Below, piece by piece: positions 46,882 through 61,309 of a stretch of DNA of 64,000 nucleotides; within the stretch, counting starts at the first letter, position 1, and the number at the start of each line of letters is the position of its first letter. The stretch comes from Phlebopus portentosus. Lineage: Eukaryota > Basidiomycota > Agaricomycetes > Boletales > Boletinellaceae. The notes under the pieces were generated by a model. It was not told where the DNA came from and did not search any database. It saw only the letters and a list, made by a program, of their open reading frames with translations. Location: NCBI GenBank assembly GCA_037892935.1, contig JAYXKI010000002.1, forward strand, positions 3,194,807-3,258,806. The letters run 5' to 3'. The position numbers were made by a program, and so were the translations under genes.

Positions 46882-49800
46882 TCATTCAGTATTATCCTCG
46901 TCTTCTCGTATCCCGAGCTCACGCACGCTACCCACAGCAACGAGCAAAGGATGCGATGGATCGAAGAGCTTGAGAAGCTTCCCAATATCGTCCAACGCGA
47001 AATCCTCTAGTTCCTCCAGCAGTGCGATGTCCTCGCGTTCTTCTTCTAGCTCTTCTGCGCTAACCCGACCATCGTGCGAACCATCATCTCTCGACAAAAA
47101 CCTCCTCGTGCGCGCCTTCCGTTTGTCTGCGAGCCCTTGTAGTTGGTGGCGGATTGCTCCAAGTATGCCTTCCCGGATGTCCCGTGGAAGTGCATCGGCT
47201 GGGGACGTTCCAGGCTCACTGCCGGCACCGCCACCCGCTACTCGCACACAGTCCGCAATACATCGAAAGAGAGATGCCAAAAAAGACGCGTCTGCCTCGC
47301 CGCGTGCTACACTAACGAGTTGCGCAAATACAGCATGGAGCATCTGCGGTGTGAGAGTGCCAGCTTGCTTCCCGCAGACGAGAAGAACAGGGATGGCTCT
47401 ATAATACAATGCACAGATCAACATGCGAGAATTCATAAGACATGGTAACGGACATACACGGCACACGCTTCCCTGACACCTTCATGGAAGAAAAACTTGA
47501 GTCCCGGTAGAACGAGCTCCAGAGATTGAGGAAGGTACGGAGCAAAACGAGCTCCGAGAGTCGACGCATAAACGACAAGAGTCTCGAAAGCCTGGCATTT
47601 TTCTTCAATACCGCTTGTTTTGATGCCGACTTGCTGGCCATCGATAGACATTGTTTCCCAGCCTTCCCGCTCGGCGCTAGCTCCTTCTTCGTCCTCGTCT
47701 GCTCTAATGCGTAAGCTGTTGATGAAGTGTGAAATATTAGGTACGAACCCCAAACAGATACATCAGCCTTCGCGTTAGCAGCGTGCAGCAACGAGGGCAT
47801 CACCACGGGTAGGTATGGTTCGAACTCTGATCCTAGAGCCTGGCATACCTTCGCCCAAGTGGCAATCAGATAATGGTTGAGCATTGTGTCACCCGGGTCG
47901 ACCGGACTATCTGTTGTCTATAAGCATCATTACAGCCGCTTCCTTTTGACGGTAATTGCGTACTTTGTATCTTCATAAGCAAGTCGATGAATTCGGCGGA
48001 GTCAGGTCGGAAAGTGTCACGCCCAACAGCAATGGCAATCAAACCCGCGCATTCCATCGCTTTCCAACGAAGTTTTCGATGTTCTCCGGTGCTCCCTGCA
48101 TTCCTCAACACGTTCATAAGAAGAGGCATGATTGTCTTGTAATGTCTCCCAAAGTCGCCTTCGCTAGCATCAGCGACCATTGCGAGAGTCGTGACTGCCT
48201 GTTCTTGAACATAGGTCTTTACCTTGCCGTCAATTGGCGAAACTTGAGGCTCGAGGAGACGCAATAACGCTCCTACAAGAGCATCAAGATACGGAAGAAG
48301 TGTTGAATGAGCAACACCTTCGCATACGTTGATTAGCGCTGCCGCCGCGTGAGAATGAACTCTTGGTTCCGAGGCGTTGAGTGTCCGGAGAAGCGCACCA
48401 AACACCTCTGTGTGATGGCGCTCTTGAACGATATCTTCAAGGTCCGTGCACAACTGCCCTGTGCACTGGCATGCGGCGTAACGCACGCGAGGATGCGGGT
48501 CGTTAAATGCATTTGTGATAAGCGCAATGACGCGCGCCAGTTCCCCTTCCATCACACGTGCGCCACCCTCGGCCATCGACGCAATCGCCATCAGTGCGCC
48601 ATGCCGTAATCGCCAGTCGTGGCTAGCCAGCATACCGGGTATGTATTGAAATGCAATCTGGAGTATGGGACTTCCAGAGAATGCACACGAGAGCCGATCG
48701 AGAGCCTGCTCGAAGACATGAGGATAGGTAGCATCGGTTGGGTCATCTGTGGGATCCGCGTCGAGCCAAGATGCCAGAGTCTCTTCATCGTCCGGTAGTT
48801 CTGCGATACCCTCAAGGCATGCCCTAACTAGCGCAGGAAGCCAGCCATCAACACGCCTTGCAAGCGATGGTCTAGCTTCACTCAACGATACCATCAATTC
48901 AAGGGCTGCGCGTCTAGTCTCTTCCTTCTCATCATCGTCATCGGCATCCAATCGATTTTCAGACGGCTTGGAAGTAGGCGGGAACTGGAATACGGATCCA
49001 TGGCCGTTAGGGAACGGCCGAGCAACCGTAGGCGTCGGTCCAGCATCGTATTCTTTTTGGTTCAGAATGATCCCAGGTAAAAAGTGAAGGAGGTCGTTAA
49101 AATGGGGCGCGAAGAGTGTCGGATGAGTTCCAGCAAGCGGCGTGAGGACATTAAGAAATCTTGTTGTATGGGAGGGAGGTGCTGCAGGGAGCGTCGCAAG
49201 TGCTCTGCCTAATAAAGTTGAGTGGGCGGTTGATGGTGACAACGGGGATGCGATGCTTAGCGATGCAACCGTAGCTTTGAGCGCTGCTAGCCGGACCTAA
49301 ATTTCCCATTGCAAGAATGACGTTAGAAATTTCCCGAGCATATAACAGTCTACTGTCGAAGAATACGCACCTCCACATAATTGTCTGCCAGGCCACGAAC
49401 AAAAATCTCCGAAGGCATGTCTGCAACCAATACCTGACATCTCTCCAATATTCGATATGCGCACTCTCGTGAGCTGGAGTTACCACCGACAGCTCGGAAG
49501 ACGGCCCCTTGCAGTGCTGGCCACGGACGACCCCGTTGAAATGATGCGTTCGCAAGGTCTGTCGCTGTATCGGCTGCTTTCGTCTTCACGCCGTGTGCTT
49601 GTTCTGTACTGAGTGCATGAAGGACTGTACGCTCTAAAGACTCCCTCGTCTGTTCCGAAAGATGATCGTAAAGTGTGAGGCGAGGTGCATGAGGCCCTGA
49701 GGACGATGAAGCGCTGGCAGTGGTTGCATGCGAGTTTGGCAGCGCTTGGGGGGGTCGAAAAAGCAAGCGACGGAGTAGAATTAGAGAAAAGGCTCGCATT

Positions 49801-50039
49801 TGCTCGTCCGGCGCTGTTATTGAGAAAGACGCAACGGCGAGAATATAGAGTTCAGGGGATTGAGCCAGTCGCTCGTTGACGACCTTCTCTGCACTACATT
49901 GGAAGGTTAGAATACGAAAACTGTAAGAAAGTTAAATGCATTACTTTGAGCGTATCTCATTATCTCCAAGGACCAGATTGGCTAGTATCTGTGTCAGTTC
50001 TTGAGAGACGTGCTGAGGGACGCTAGCGGCTGCCTCCAT
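46882..50039 (-). CDS. PSE1: Importin-beta family karyopherin (PSE1/KAP121, importin-5 type)
   Basis: Nuclear import receptor built of HEAT repeats. The start MEAAASVPQHVSQELTQILA (ATG 50039) and the importin-beta N-terminal segment NEIRSNAEKVVNERLAQSPE join across a GT-AG intron. Next come DEQMRAFSLILLRRLLFR and a long HEAT exon with LRHGALMAIASMAEGGARVM, NDPHPRVRYAACQCTGQL and VHSHAAAALINVCEGV. Diagnostic for the importin-5 branch are MECAGLIAIAVGRDTFRPDS, YLIATWAKVCQALGSEFEPY, LPVVMPSLLHAANAKADVS, GWETMSIDGQQVGIKT and FFHEGVREACA. The end is SVRELGIREDEDNTE. About 970 residues, a little shorter than yeast Pse1. The junction after KADVS (near 47700) is the one I could not resolve to a clean GT-AG pair. 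Confidence 0.9.
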
Positions 50040-50568
50040 CGCGAACGATGAGCAGAGCAGAGCTGTGGTAGTGACTGTAACTAAAGCTAAACCATGTGCA
50101 GTCAAAAATGTGTTTACCTGTCTGATTTCCCACGACTACACTATACACCGCCACAATCAGGGCTTCAAGCTACACTGATATAAACCAAAGCTTGTACTTG
50201 CATCGAATCCCCTATGGCTGGAACAATCTGCTCTCAGAACTAGCTAATGAAGGACCTTTCTTTGGTTCGACGTCTTCTCCACATTGCCGATCTTCTTTGA
50301 ATCGATACATCGATGATGTTGATGGTGTAGTAGCGTCTGACTTTGTCTCGTGTGAGCAGGTGAGTCCGCAGGTACTATGGAATCGAAGTACTCCGCCATA
50401 AGCCTGATAATCCCTGGACAGGTTACACCGCGAGATGCAAGATACCAATAACCAACTTTCGCGTTTGAATCCCATATTTTAAACATGCTGGATGGAATCA
50501 CCTGAGCTTCCTTAGGGAATGCAAGCCCCGAAGTTGGGTCATCCAAGATGCCTAAATGAAACCGGACT
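50040..50568. other. Importin upstream region with an unassigned open frame
   Basis: A 100-codon minus-strand frame (50244-50546) and an overlapping plus-strand frame exist, neither with a recognisable motif. The part next to 50039 should be the importin promoter. Confidence 0.3.
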
Positions 50569-51030
50569 AGGGCTCCGCAGCGTATCGTATCGGCTCGAAG
50601 AACAAAAGTATACGCGCGTATTTATACGGTCGTATGCGTATATTTTCAGGGCTTGAAATCTACGAGAAACTCGAAAAAGTATCCCATTTTATATCAAAAT
50701 TAGATGTACTCACCGAAATTATAGCATTGGATATTTTTCTCAAGACCTGAGTACCGGGTTTGACATTGAAATCAAGGGCTGTCTTGTTTATACTGTAAAT
50801 CACATATCCTTGCCTGACAGAATCTCATCGTCGATTGAAATCTGTGTCAGCTGTTTTGAGTCAAGGAGTGTCCGGTAGGCATTTTTCGAGTTTGAACATG
50901 AAGCATAACAGCCAATATATTACATTACAGGTTTAGTCCCGTGTACGTGTATACACCGTATATTAGACGTACGTATGCATATAAGCCTAAAATTATACGC
51001 GCGTATCGTATACGATACGCGCGGAGCCCC
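50569..51030. mobile_element. Third MITE-like element with GGGCTCCGC terminal inverted repeats
   Basis: The left end reads AGGGCTCCGCAGCGTATCGT and the reverse complement of the right end GGGGCTCCGCGCGTATCGTA, the same sequence apart from one inserted base and the first position. Just inside each end lies a palindromic TACGCGCGTA block and further alternating TATACG sequence (50613-50650 and 50941-51020). The ends can therefore fold into extended hairpins. I see no clear target-site duplication and no coding capacity. It is about 460 bp long. Confidence 0.6.
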
Positions 51031-52590
51031 AAGCTGGACGTCTTTTGTTTATCAGTGTCGTCTCTGAAAAAATTTAACACTGAAACTTTACTGTCCCAGT
51101 GGAATATCACGGTGTTTTGTACTTCTGGTACCTTTGCATCACCTTGAAGGGGAGATCGATAAAGTGACATCCGGTGTCAATGGCCGCAGAATATGCATCG
51201 ACGTTTAGTAGTCGTCGTTTACGGAGAAAGGTATGTCTTCTGGGTTGCTTGAAGATATCCATATAGGCTCCCCCGGGCTGCATATGCTCCTCTTGAACCC
51301 TCCAAAATGCAGTTCACCTCTCGCCACTCCTGCTACTTCTTCTTCTGTGTCTTCGTAGGATTAATCGTATGGGAGCTCAATGCTCATAGCGCTCATCTTT
51401 GTTGAAGTCTTCTATAGGAGCCTGTTCCCGATAGTAGAAATAGTTGATTCCGGATGATTCGTGACTAGCCCTTCTGTTGCAGACTCGAACCTCAACCTAA
51501 GCACGCCTATTAATATATTCTCTTCTTCTTTCCATTTCTTTACTTTAGATTGATCTGTGTCATCAACTACTGCGAAAACTTGCTTCTCGATACCTTGAGA
51601 TCACGACATTTTCCGAGGGGCACGGAACTGTCTTTACGTGCTTGTTCGTATTTCTCTTTGTTGATCCAGAATAGTGACTGTCCTGTGTCAATTATAACCG
51701 GCTGGTGGTGAGACATGCAAGATATTTTACTCCCGCTTTCGGCACATATTATCTGATGGATGTTTTACACTTGCCATGAGAGGTAAGTCAGGGACAAGGA
51801 CTTGGGGCGGGAGATCGAAAACGCATTGACATCTTGAGTACTTCAAGGACAACTTCAAGCTCGCATTTTAGGTTTGCGGCATTCCAAGCTAGCACAATCC
51901 GTAATAATGTCCCACGGTTTGAGCTGTGCAACCAAGAATTGACGTTCGGAATCAGACTGATCCCTTTCGTCCGTCGCACTGGCAAGTCTCAGTGGAGTTG
52001 ACCACTTGCGATGGCGCTATAAAGCTTTATCCGGAGGCAGCAATTCGGTTGGCTGTGCCGTAAGTGTTTGCAGTTGTGCTGGTCTGATTCCGGTTTGACA
52101 GACCATCATCTGTGTGATCGATTGCTAGGTGTGCCTTGGATCTCTATGCAAATGTCTTTGTTCCTTGAGACCTGCTTTGCACTTTAGGAGTCCTTGTAGA
52201 AGCGCTTCGGTGATCAACAGAACTTTCTTGATTATCGCCTATACTATTCGCTGAAAAATACCTCGGCCTGTGTTTGATGAACTATGTGGCGCCAGGTCCA
52301 TATTGACGTCGCGAGCCCGCATCATTGCCTAAACGCTTTCCGGGGTATAGACTTCCTGTTGCATGTTCTGTGTCATGACTGCATATAAGCTGGTCAGAGA
52401 TGGGTTTCAAGGTTATCCTTCGAGATTCGTATCCCAATTATTGACTGATTCTGCCAATGGCCTATCTCTCCAGGATGCTCTCAAACTATTGACCCAGGTA
52501 GCTGAGGATTTACGTACTTACGAGATACTTTTTCCCCCAAGATTTGTCATACCGAATTGACGCTGATGTTGTTTCTTGCCAAGTACTTAG
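51031..52590. other. Gene-free region between the MITE-like element and the membrane-protein gene
   Basis: About 1.5 kb, T-rich on the plus strand, with no open frame above 66 codons and no recognised similarity in any frame. It could be decayed coding or transposon sequence. Confidence 0.35.
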
Positions 52591-54246
52591 ATGGTGAGCA
52601 TGATTCTACCGATAACCCTGTCGGTCTTTCAGACAGAACTCTCCTCAGTGGCCGCCGTGACATGCATGCTATACGACATACTCTTGACAATTGAACAGTG
52701 AGTTTAATTCTGATCTATTCGGGACTGTTCTAATGTCTATACATCGGTTGATCTTAACGTTTCGAGTCCCTTTCATTCTTGACTCACAATTAGCTGGCAG
52801 CGGACGTTAATATGGCCAGCGCGCTGGTGATACTCTACTTCATGACTCGATATCCAGTGGCAATCGAAGAAATTCTCTGGCTTGTTTTTTTAGTGCGCTT
52901 GACCACCTTGCAACACATATCTCATTAACATTATTGATGCGATAGAACAGGAATGCTTCCGAACCAGTAAGTAGTCTTATCTTATATAAGCTCTATTCAA
53001 GATTCTAAATTTTTCATAAGTTGTTAGTATTGGGAAGTTTAGAGTGTAATCCATTCTTATTTAAACGTGTCCTGTGCAACTGCAGATTCGAAGCATACCT
53101 TGGCATTTGGGTCGTCGGTTCCTCTCTTTCTGCTGAATCCAAAATCAATTATGTCGTTAGGGCTACTCTGGTTTCCTTGATTCCACTCCAGAGTGTGTCC
53201 TACTGGATCTATCGTTGTTCCTTGGCTGACATACATTATATGACCAAGTCGTGGTCATCTTGCGAGTAATTGCGATAACGTATCATTGTGATACTTCTTT
53301 GGTTCAGTCTATTTGTAAGTTCAAAGTTACTAATCTTGGACGTGAAATGAAATTTGACCGCCTTCCAGGCGACAGATATCGTTATCCTGGTAACATTAGC
53401 CCGTATCATGCATATCTTCACGTGTAGGTGCAAGTTGCCATGAAGCCTTCTTTGCTTATGGCCGCTGATTTTGATGCGTGAAAGATTCCATGAACGATCT
53501 GTCTGCTATTTTCCATGCTATCATGGGTGTTGCAATCTGATATAAGGCTGTAAACTTCAGCCTCCGTCCTGTATTAGGCTGCCGAAGCGGTCTTCTCGCC
53601 ACACTCAATCCGACGACAACTATTCCTGCCTGGGCGGGCGTCATAGCATTTGACACAGTCCTATTCGTGCTGACCCTCACTAAAGCTCTTCACTCCTGTG
53701 AGTGTCTTTTCATTCTCGCTTCATCATCTGCTTGTTAACTTCACGGGCTACAGAAAAATTTGCTCGAACTCGCCTTCTGAAGACCCTTATCCGGGATGGT
53801 TTCGCCGATTACACCATTATGTTAGGTGAGTAGCTTTGTTTAAATTTTATGCCACAAAGCATCTATATTCTACAGTTCAGGAAATCTCCAATTTGCCGTT
53901 CCTTTCTGCGCTTCCGCGAGAACGTGGCGGACTGGCTTCATCTCTCACGCCTGTTCTGCGGTGCAGCTATTCGATCATTGGCTCAAGAATCATTCTCAAC
54001 CTCCGTAGGGCTACGTCATCACACATCAAACATGATTCTCCTCATCAGGACATCCGCTTAGTTGACCTATCAGGGACATCAAGCAGCAGCAGCAGGTCTA
54101 GGCAAGATTCTCGTACTGAAGCATTCGCGCATATGCCCGAACCTATTCAAGCGCCAGTCAACGACCTCTGCGACTTGAAGCTCGGACCAACATCGCAGAC
54201 GTCCGGGAGCTCGGCCTGGACTAAGGGGCCTTCAATGAATGTCTGA
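52591..54246 (+). pseudogene. DUF6533-like multi-pass membrane protein, frame apparently disrupted
   Basis: Basidiomycete family of seven-helix hypothetical proteins. Exons read FQTELSSVAAVTCMLYDILL TIE (about 52633-52698), then RTLIWPARW (52800-52830), ILYFMTRYP (52832-52860), CRFEAYLGIWVVGSSLSA (about 53080-53135), GVIAFDTVLFVLTLTKAL (about 53640-53695), RLLKTLIRDGFADYTIML (about 53770-53824), and a final exon with GSRIILNLRRATSSHIKHDS ending SSAWTKGPSMNV. The helix pattern and the LYD.LLT, IWP.RW, Y..TRY, CR.FEAYLG and L..LIRDG blocks identify the family. Between PARW and ILYF the frame changes, the TGA after TGG stops the first frame, and a few residues are missing. This suggests an indel (or assembly error). 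The start codon and upstream exons are uncertain. Receptor-like functions have been proposed for this family, but none is established here. Confidence 0.6.
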
Positions 54247-55114
54247 GAGAACGATGCATCTCCGTTAATCTAAGCAGAATTGTCAGTGTGTTTTGAGTCG
54301 GCCTGCTTTCTAGCCTTCACTTTTTGGAGACCTGTTTAATCGGGTAATAATATGTATCGAATGTAATGATAAGATCCTCTTTCATTTCATTGACTTGATT
54401 ATCCTCCTATTTATACTGAGTAGAACAATAATGGATGCAATCGGTATCTCTCAAACGGAATCCGGGTAGCGGCGTATATATCAGCGTAGGTAGTCCGGAA
54501 TCTAAGCATTGAATGCAACGTGGCCTCCTTTTACTGCCGCCTTGCTGTTTGTTCCGAGAATATCACCGATTATGCGCATCCAGACAAGTTGAGTAGGAGG
54601 GCAGAATTGAAGACTCCGTGATTAACTGCTCCGATGATAAACAATAATGTTACACTTGCATAATCTGGATGAGACGTATAAGAGGAAATTATAAAAAGCT
54701 CAACAGAGGTCATCTGAGCCTTCTATAAATAAACAAATATTGATAAGTCGGCTTTACCACTCTTCGAATTATGTAACCCGTTATGTACCTTTGTCTCCTG
54801 AAGAGCATGATTTTCCATGAGACCGTTGCTAATCAATTCACATTAGCAAGGTAACGGACATTTAGCAGCCCCCGACGTTTGACCGCGTTGGCTGTGTTCA
54901 ACTTCCGAACCGTCCGAAGACTGTCCATCAATCTGCGGGCGCTTTGCTGAGACAAGTTTACAGAGTTCACGATACGGAAGGTCGGGAAGCTCATAATGAA
55001 TGGGATCTCGGCTTGACACAGACTGTCTCTTCAGACATATAAGAACCAGCCAATCTCCGGGACGAAAGCAGTCAAACCTGCAGAGCAAGGCGTATCGTTT
55101 CTTGACGATCATCA
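54247..55114. other. Intergenic region upstream of the GMC oxidoreductase
   Basis: AT-rich sequence with no gene recognised. A minus-strand frame of 90 codons (54843-55115) overlaps the GMC start and has no motif. Confidence 0.4.
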
Positions 55115-58001
<2,887 letters not shown>

Positions 58002-58448
58002 AGTCGTATACTATCCGCAGAGAAGTAGCACCGTGGTTTGAACACAAATAATGCGTATATCCATCGAATTGAATAAATGATCCCGCTCTTTCTTGCTAAG
58101 CCATATATAAGTGTCTTACGCTTAGGCGATTTCGGCATCTGTTGCTCTGCGAGGTTCTGCGCTATTTCGCTCTTTGACTCAGCGACCGCTTCAAAAGCTA
58201 CTAGTATGGACGTGCTGTGTTTGCTTTTAGTTTAGTTTTGACTCGACGAAACACGGCAAGTGATCGGGAATAACCGACGTCGAGCCAAGGCTATGACCTA
58301 CACAGCACAGCGTCAGTAATGTTTGTAAGTGCCTCGCCGCGCCCGTCCGACGACCTCCTCGTCTTCGCTTTCTGCCTTCATCGCATCAAATGATCGACTT
58401 GCAATAGTCATCTCGCTTGCATACGTAACTGCCTTCATTTTACGATTC
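58002..58448. promoter_or_regulatory. Intergenic region and promoter of the Ser/Pro-rich gene
   Basis: Non-coding spacer between GMC and the next gene. An open frame runs upstream of the chosen start (from 58329, no ATG) and could be an extra 5' exon. Confidence 0.35.
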
Positions 58449-60777
58449 ATGGCTCCTCCAAAGCGCACCTTGTTTCTTCACCTTAGTGCCCTTTCAGACG
58501 CCGAGTACAACTCTTACGTGGAAGCCTTAAGGGACATTTTCGATGATGGCGAGATGAGTGGTGTCTCGGATGAAGAGCTTGAGGTCAGGAGCGTTGCAAT
58601 TCCCGTTGTCCGAGCTTGGATGAAAGGTCGCTTCAGAGACGTGCAACAGATTGACAAGGCAAACATCTCCCGTTTGTCGTTTGTTGCACCTGTGCTGACT
58701 CCCTACATTTAGGTGTTGCAGTTGTTCGCGCCCCAGATTCCGCGGAAGGAAATGTCTGGTGGCCAGCTCCTGGCAGCATTACGTCTGCTGATGCATGTTC
58801 GTCGCGGAGGGGATGTCAGTGAAGCAAACGTATTCATTCAAGGTAAGTTATCTGGTTACTATCTCTCACCGGAGACGGCAACGGCAGGCTAATTGTGCCT
58901 GTTTCTTGGAAGCCGAACCATCGTCTCCTACGGTGTCCCGGAACCCAACATTCGTGACAGACGCGAAACCTGTCACTGAGCTCGAACCTCCGACGACAGA
59001 TGCTCCCCCCTCATCTCCAAAATCTGGACCCTTGCAGCGAAAAAATCCGTTCGTTCATGGGTCAAATGCCGCCAGCCTTGCTCCTCCGAACGATTCAGGG
59101 GCATTCTCTCTTCGGCGTGCTTCCCTTTCCTCTGCTCCTGATCTGCCTCCTGCGAGCATCAAGCCGCGAATTAACGGCATCGGCGTACCACCAGGCTCGA
59201 CGAACCCCTTCCTCCAACGAGCCAAAACACATTCAGGTAGCCACGGTCAACCAAATTCTGCTGCTTCCGGACGAACACCTCCTCTTCCTCCGCGTAAGCC
59301 AGCTCACATGTCTTCCTCAAGCATACCGTCTAGACCTCCCCCAATTCCTGCGAAATCATTTCAATCGATCCCTTTGCACCCGGCCGCTTCCAGCAATTCT
59401 TCGTCGAGCTTATCGTCTTCTCCGACTGCAAAAAGCCCTCCTCCGGTTCCGCCTCACCGGGTTACCCCGTTAATGCAACAGTCACTTTTTGCGTCCCGGG
59501 TTGGTGCATCTCTGAAACGGGCTCAAGAGGAAGCTGGACGGATTCGTGTTTTAGAAGTTATCCGGTCCTCGTCAGATGCTTCGGCTGCGCGTAACGTAGG
59601 CAAGGATCGCGATCGTACTCAGAGCTCTAGTCGAAGTCCAGACAAGGGAACAAGGAGGCCTGTACCTCAACCACCACGGACGGTCCCTCCTATTACTACC
59701 GCGAAATCGTACTCGGGTGCTCCTAGTGTCGCGAGTCTTGCTGAAATTGCTAGCGCGCGGCTAACGCGTTCACGTTCCCGAACGCGGCCTGAATCTCCAG
59801 ATCATCATTCCTCTTCTTCAGATGGAGAGGGTCACATATCTTCGAGGATTCGACAACTCTCCTCCGACCGATTCTCCCCTCCTCCAACCCATCCTGCCCG
59901 GAGACCCAGCGCTCACGCATCTAGGCATTCTCGCCATCTTCGCTCGCCTTCCTATCAACCTTACGTCTCTCAACATTCTTCGGTCGCTGGAGCATCGTCG
60001 ATCAATAAATCCATATCTGCTTCCGGAGTTTCGGAAGGCAATAATCGTTCTTCCTCTCCCTCGCCATCACCCTCCCCTGTTTCCCCTACGCACGTACGTC
60101 CAACTCGCTCACAAAGCTTGCGTCAGCCCTCTTCGCCTTCATTTCCCGGCCAGCTCACAGAGTCCGACCCTACATTTCGATACCCTCAACGAAAACGTCC
60201 AGAAAGTGCTCAATTCGCTTGGCGCCCTGATTTGGACCGGCATGTCCGTGGTGATCTTGATTCAGTCTCGCCGTTTGCAAACTCTTATGGCGTACAGCGC
60301 GAGGACGGTGAGGATAATGGAGGCAGTACTGTGAGCAGCATGGCTGCTCGGTTTGATGAAACTGCGCATGATATTTCTGAGCAGGACAAGGAGCGAAATA
60401 AAGATAGGGAATCAAATACATTTGCGTCGCTTCAGCGGACATTCAGTGTTCTTCAGCAGAGAGCCCAGCCGGCAATAACTCGCGCTCGATTCAAGGCTGA
60501 GGCTGGCTTTCTTGCTCCTCGACGCGGATTTGTACCTAACGGTCGTGACTATCATATGGCCGGCGAAGACGGAGATCGCTTGGTCTCCCAAAATAGTACC
60601 GGTGATGAAGGTGGCATGGATCTCACACCAGAAACCGACCAAGGCTATGATGACGATGCGGATAGAGACTCAACGGTACGTTCTAGGGGACGTTCGCGCA
60701 GCGAGAATGCGAAGCAAGATTTTAACGCGAGGGACAACCTTAAACTTCCAGAAGGAGAGGGATGGACCAGACTGTAA
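58449..60777 (+). CDS. Large Ser/Pro-rich protein with a small helical N-terminal domain (EH-like?)
   Basis: I do not recognise a named homologue. The ATG at 58449 (MAPPKRTLFLHLSALSDAEY) opens an N-terminal region of about 90 residues. Its pattern, DIFDDGEMSGVSDEEL, IPVVRAWMKGRFRDVQQIDK, VLQLFAPQI and SGGQLLAALRLLMHV, faintly recalls an EH/EF-hand domain. The rest, from EPSSPTVSRNPT on (58910-60777), is about 620 residues of Ser/Pro/Arg-rich disordered sequence. It has several PxxP stretches (RTPPLPPRKPA, SRPPPIPAK, KSPPPVPPHR) that could bind SH3 domains, and ends LPEGEGWTRL. The first intron (58660-58713) uses a GC donor; the second has GTAAGT. EH-like plus proline-rich architecture would fit endocytosis or the actin cortex, but this is inference. 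Confidence 0.75.
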
Positions 60778-61309
60778 ACCGCTTCATTTATTCGCATTAT
60801 ACCTGTCGATTCCGTAACATCTCATATCGCGCAAAACCGCCCTTCTAGGTCGAGTGTTCATCCCCGTGAATCGTGTCGCGATGTGCACTGCTATTTTCAG
60901 AATCTTGACACACGCAGTGACTTTGGCTATCTTAGCTTAGCAAAATTATACTAATGACCCTCAGATGTATCGTGTATTACACTAGTTCGAGTAAAGTACA
61001 TTTTCTCAACACGTTATATAGACCTGGTCAAATGCGAGCGCAGCCATCGTGCCATCGCTTGTACTACAAACAACACCAGGCCAGCTATGCCATCAAATTC
61101 AACATTTGGCGTCGTTCATGGTTGGTTGATGTTCACCCAAGTCTTTTTTGCCGGCCAATCCTGTTACTGCCTTTTTCATATGTATCGGTTCCTAATGTTA
61201 TGTTGTTCTTAAGTGATGATGCCTCTGCTCCATTCCACTTCCTGCGTTATGTTAATCATCTTTTGCATGCACATCCTTATTTGCCCGTTGTAGAGGTGTC
61301 ACAGCGGGC
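60778..61309. other. Intergenic spacer before the CSE1 pseudogene
   Basis: 3' flank of the Ser/Pro-rich gene. The open frame 60954-61559 begins here, but only its last part (from about 61310) resembles CSE1. The missing amino-terminal part of CSE1 is not recognisable. Confidence 0.4.
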
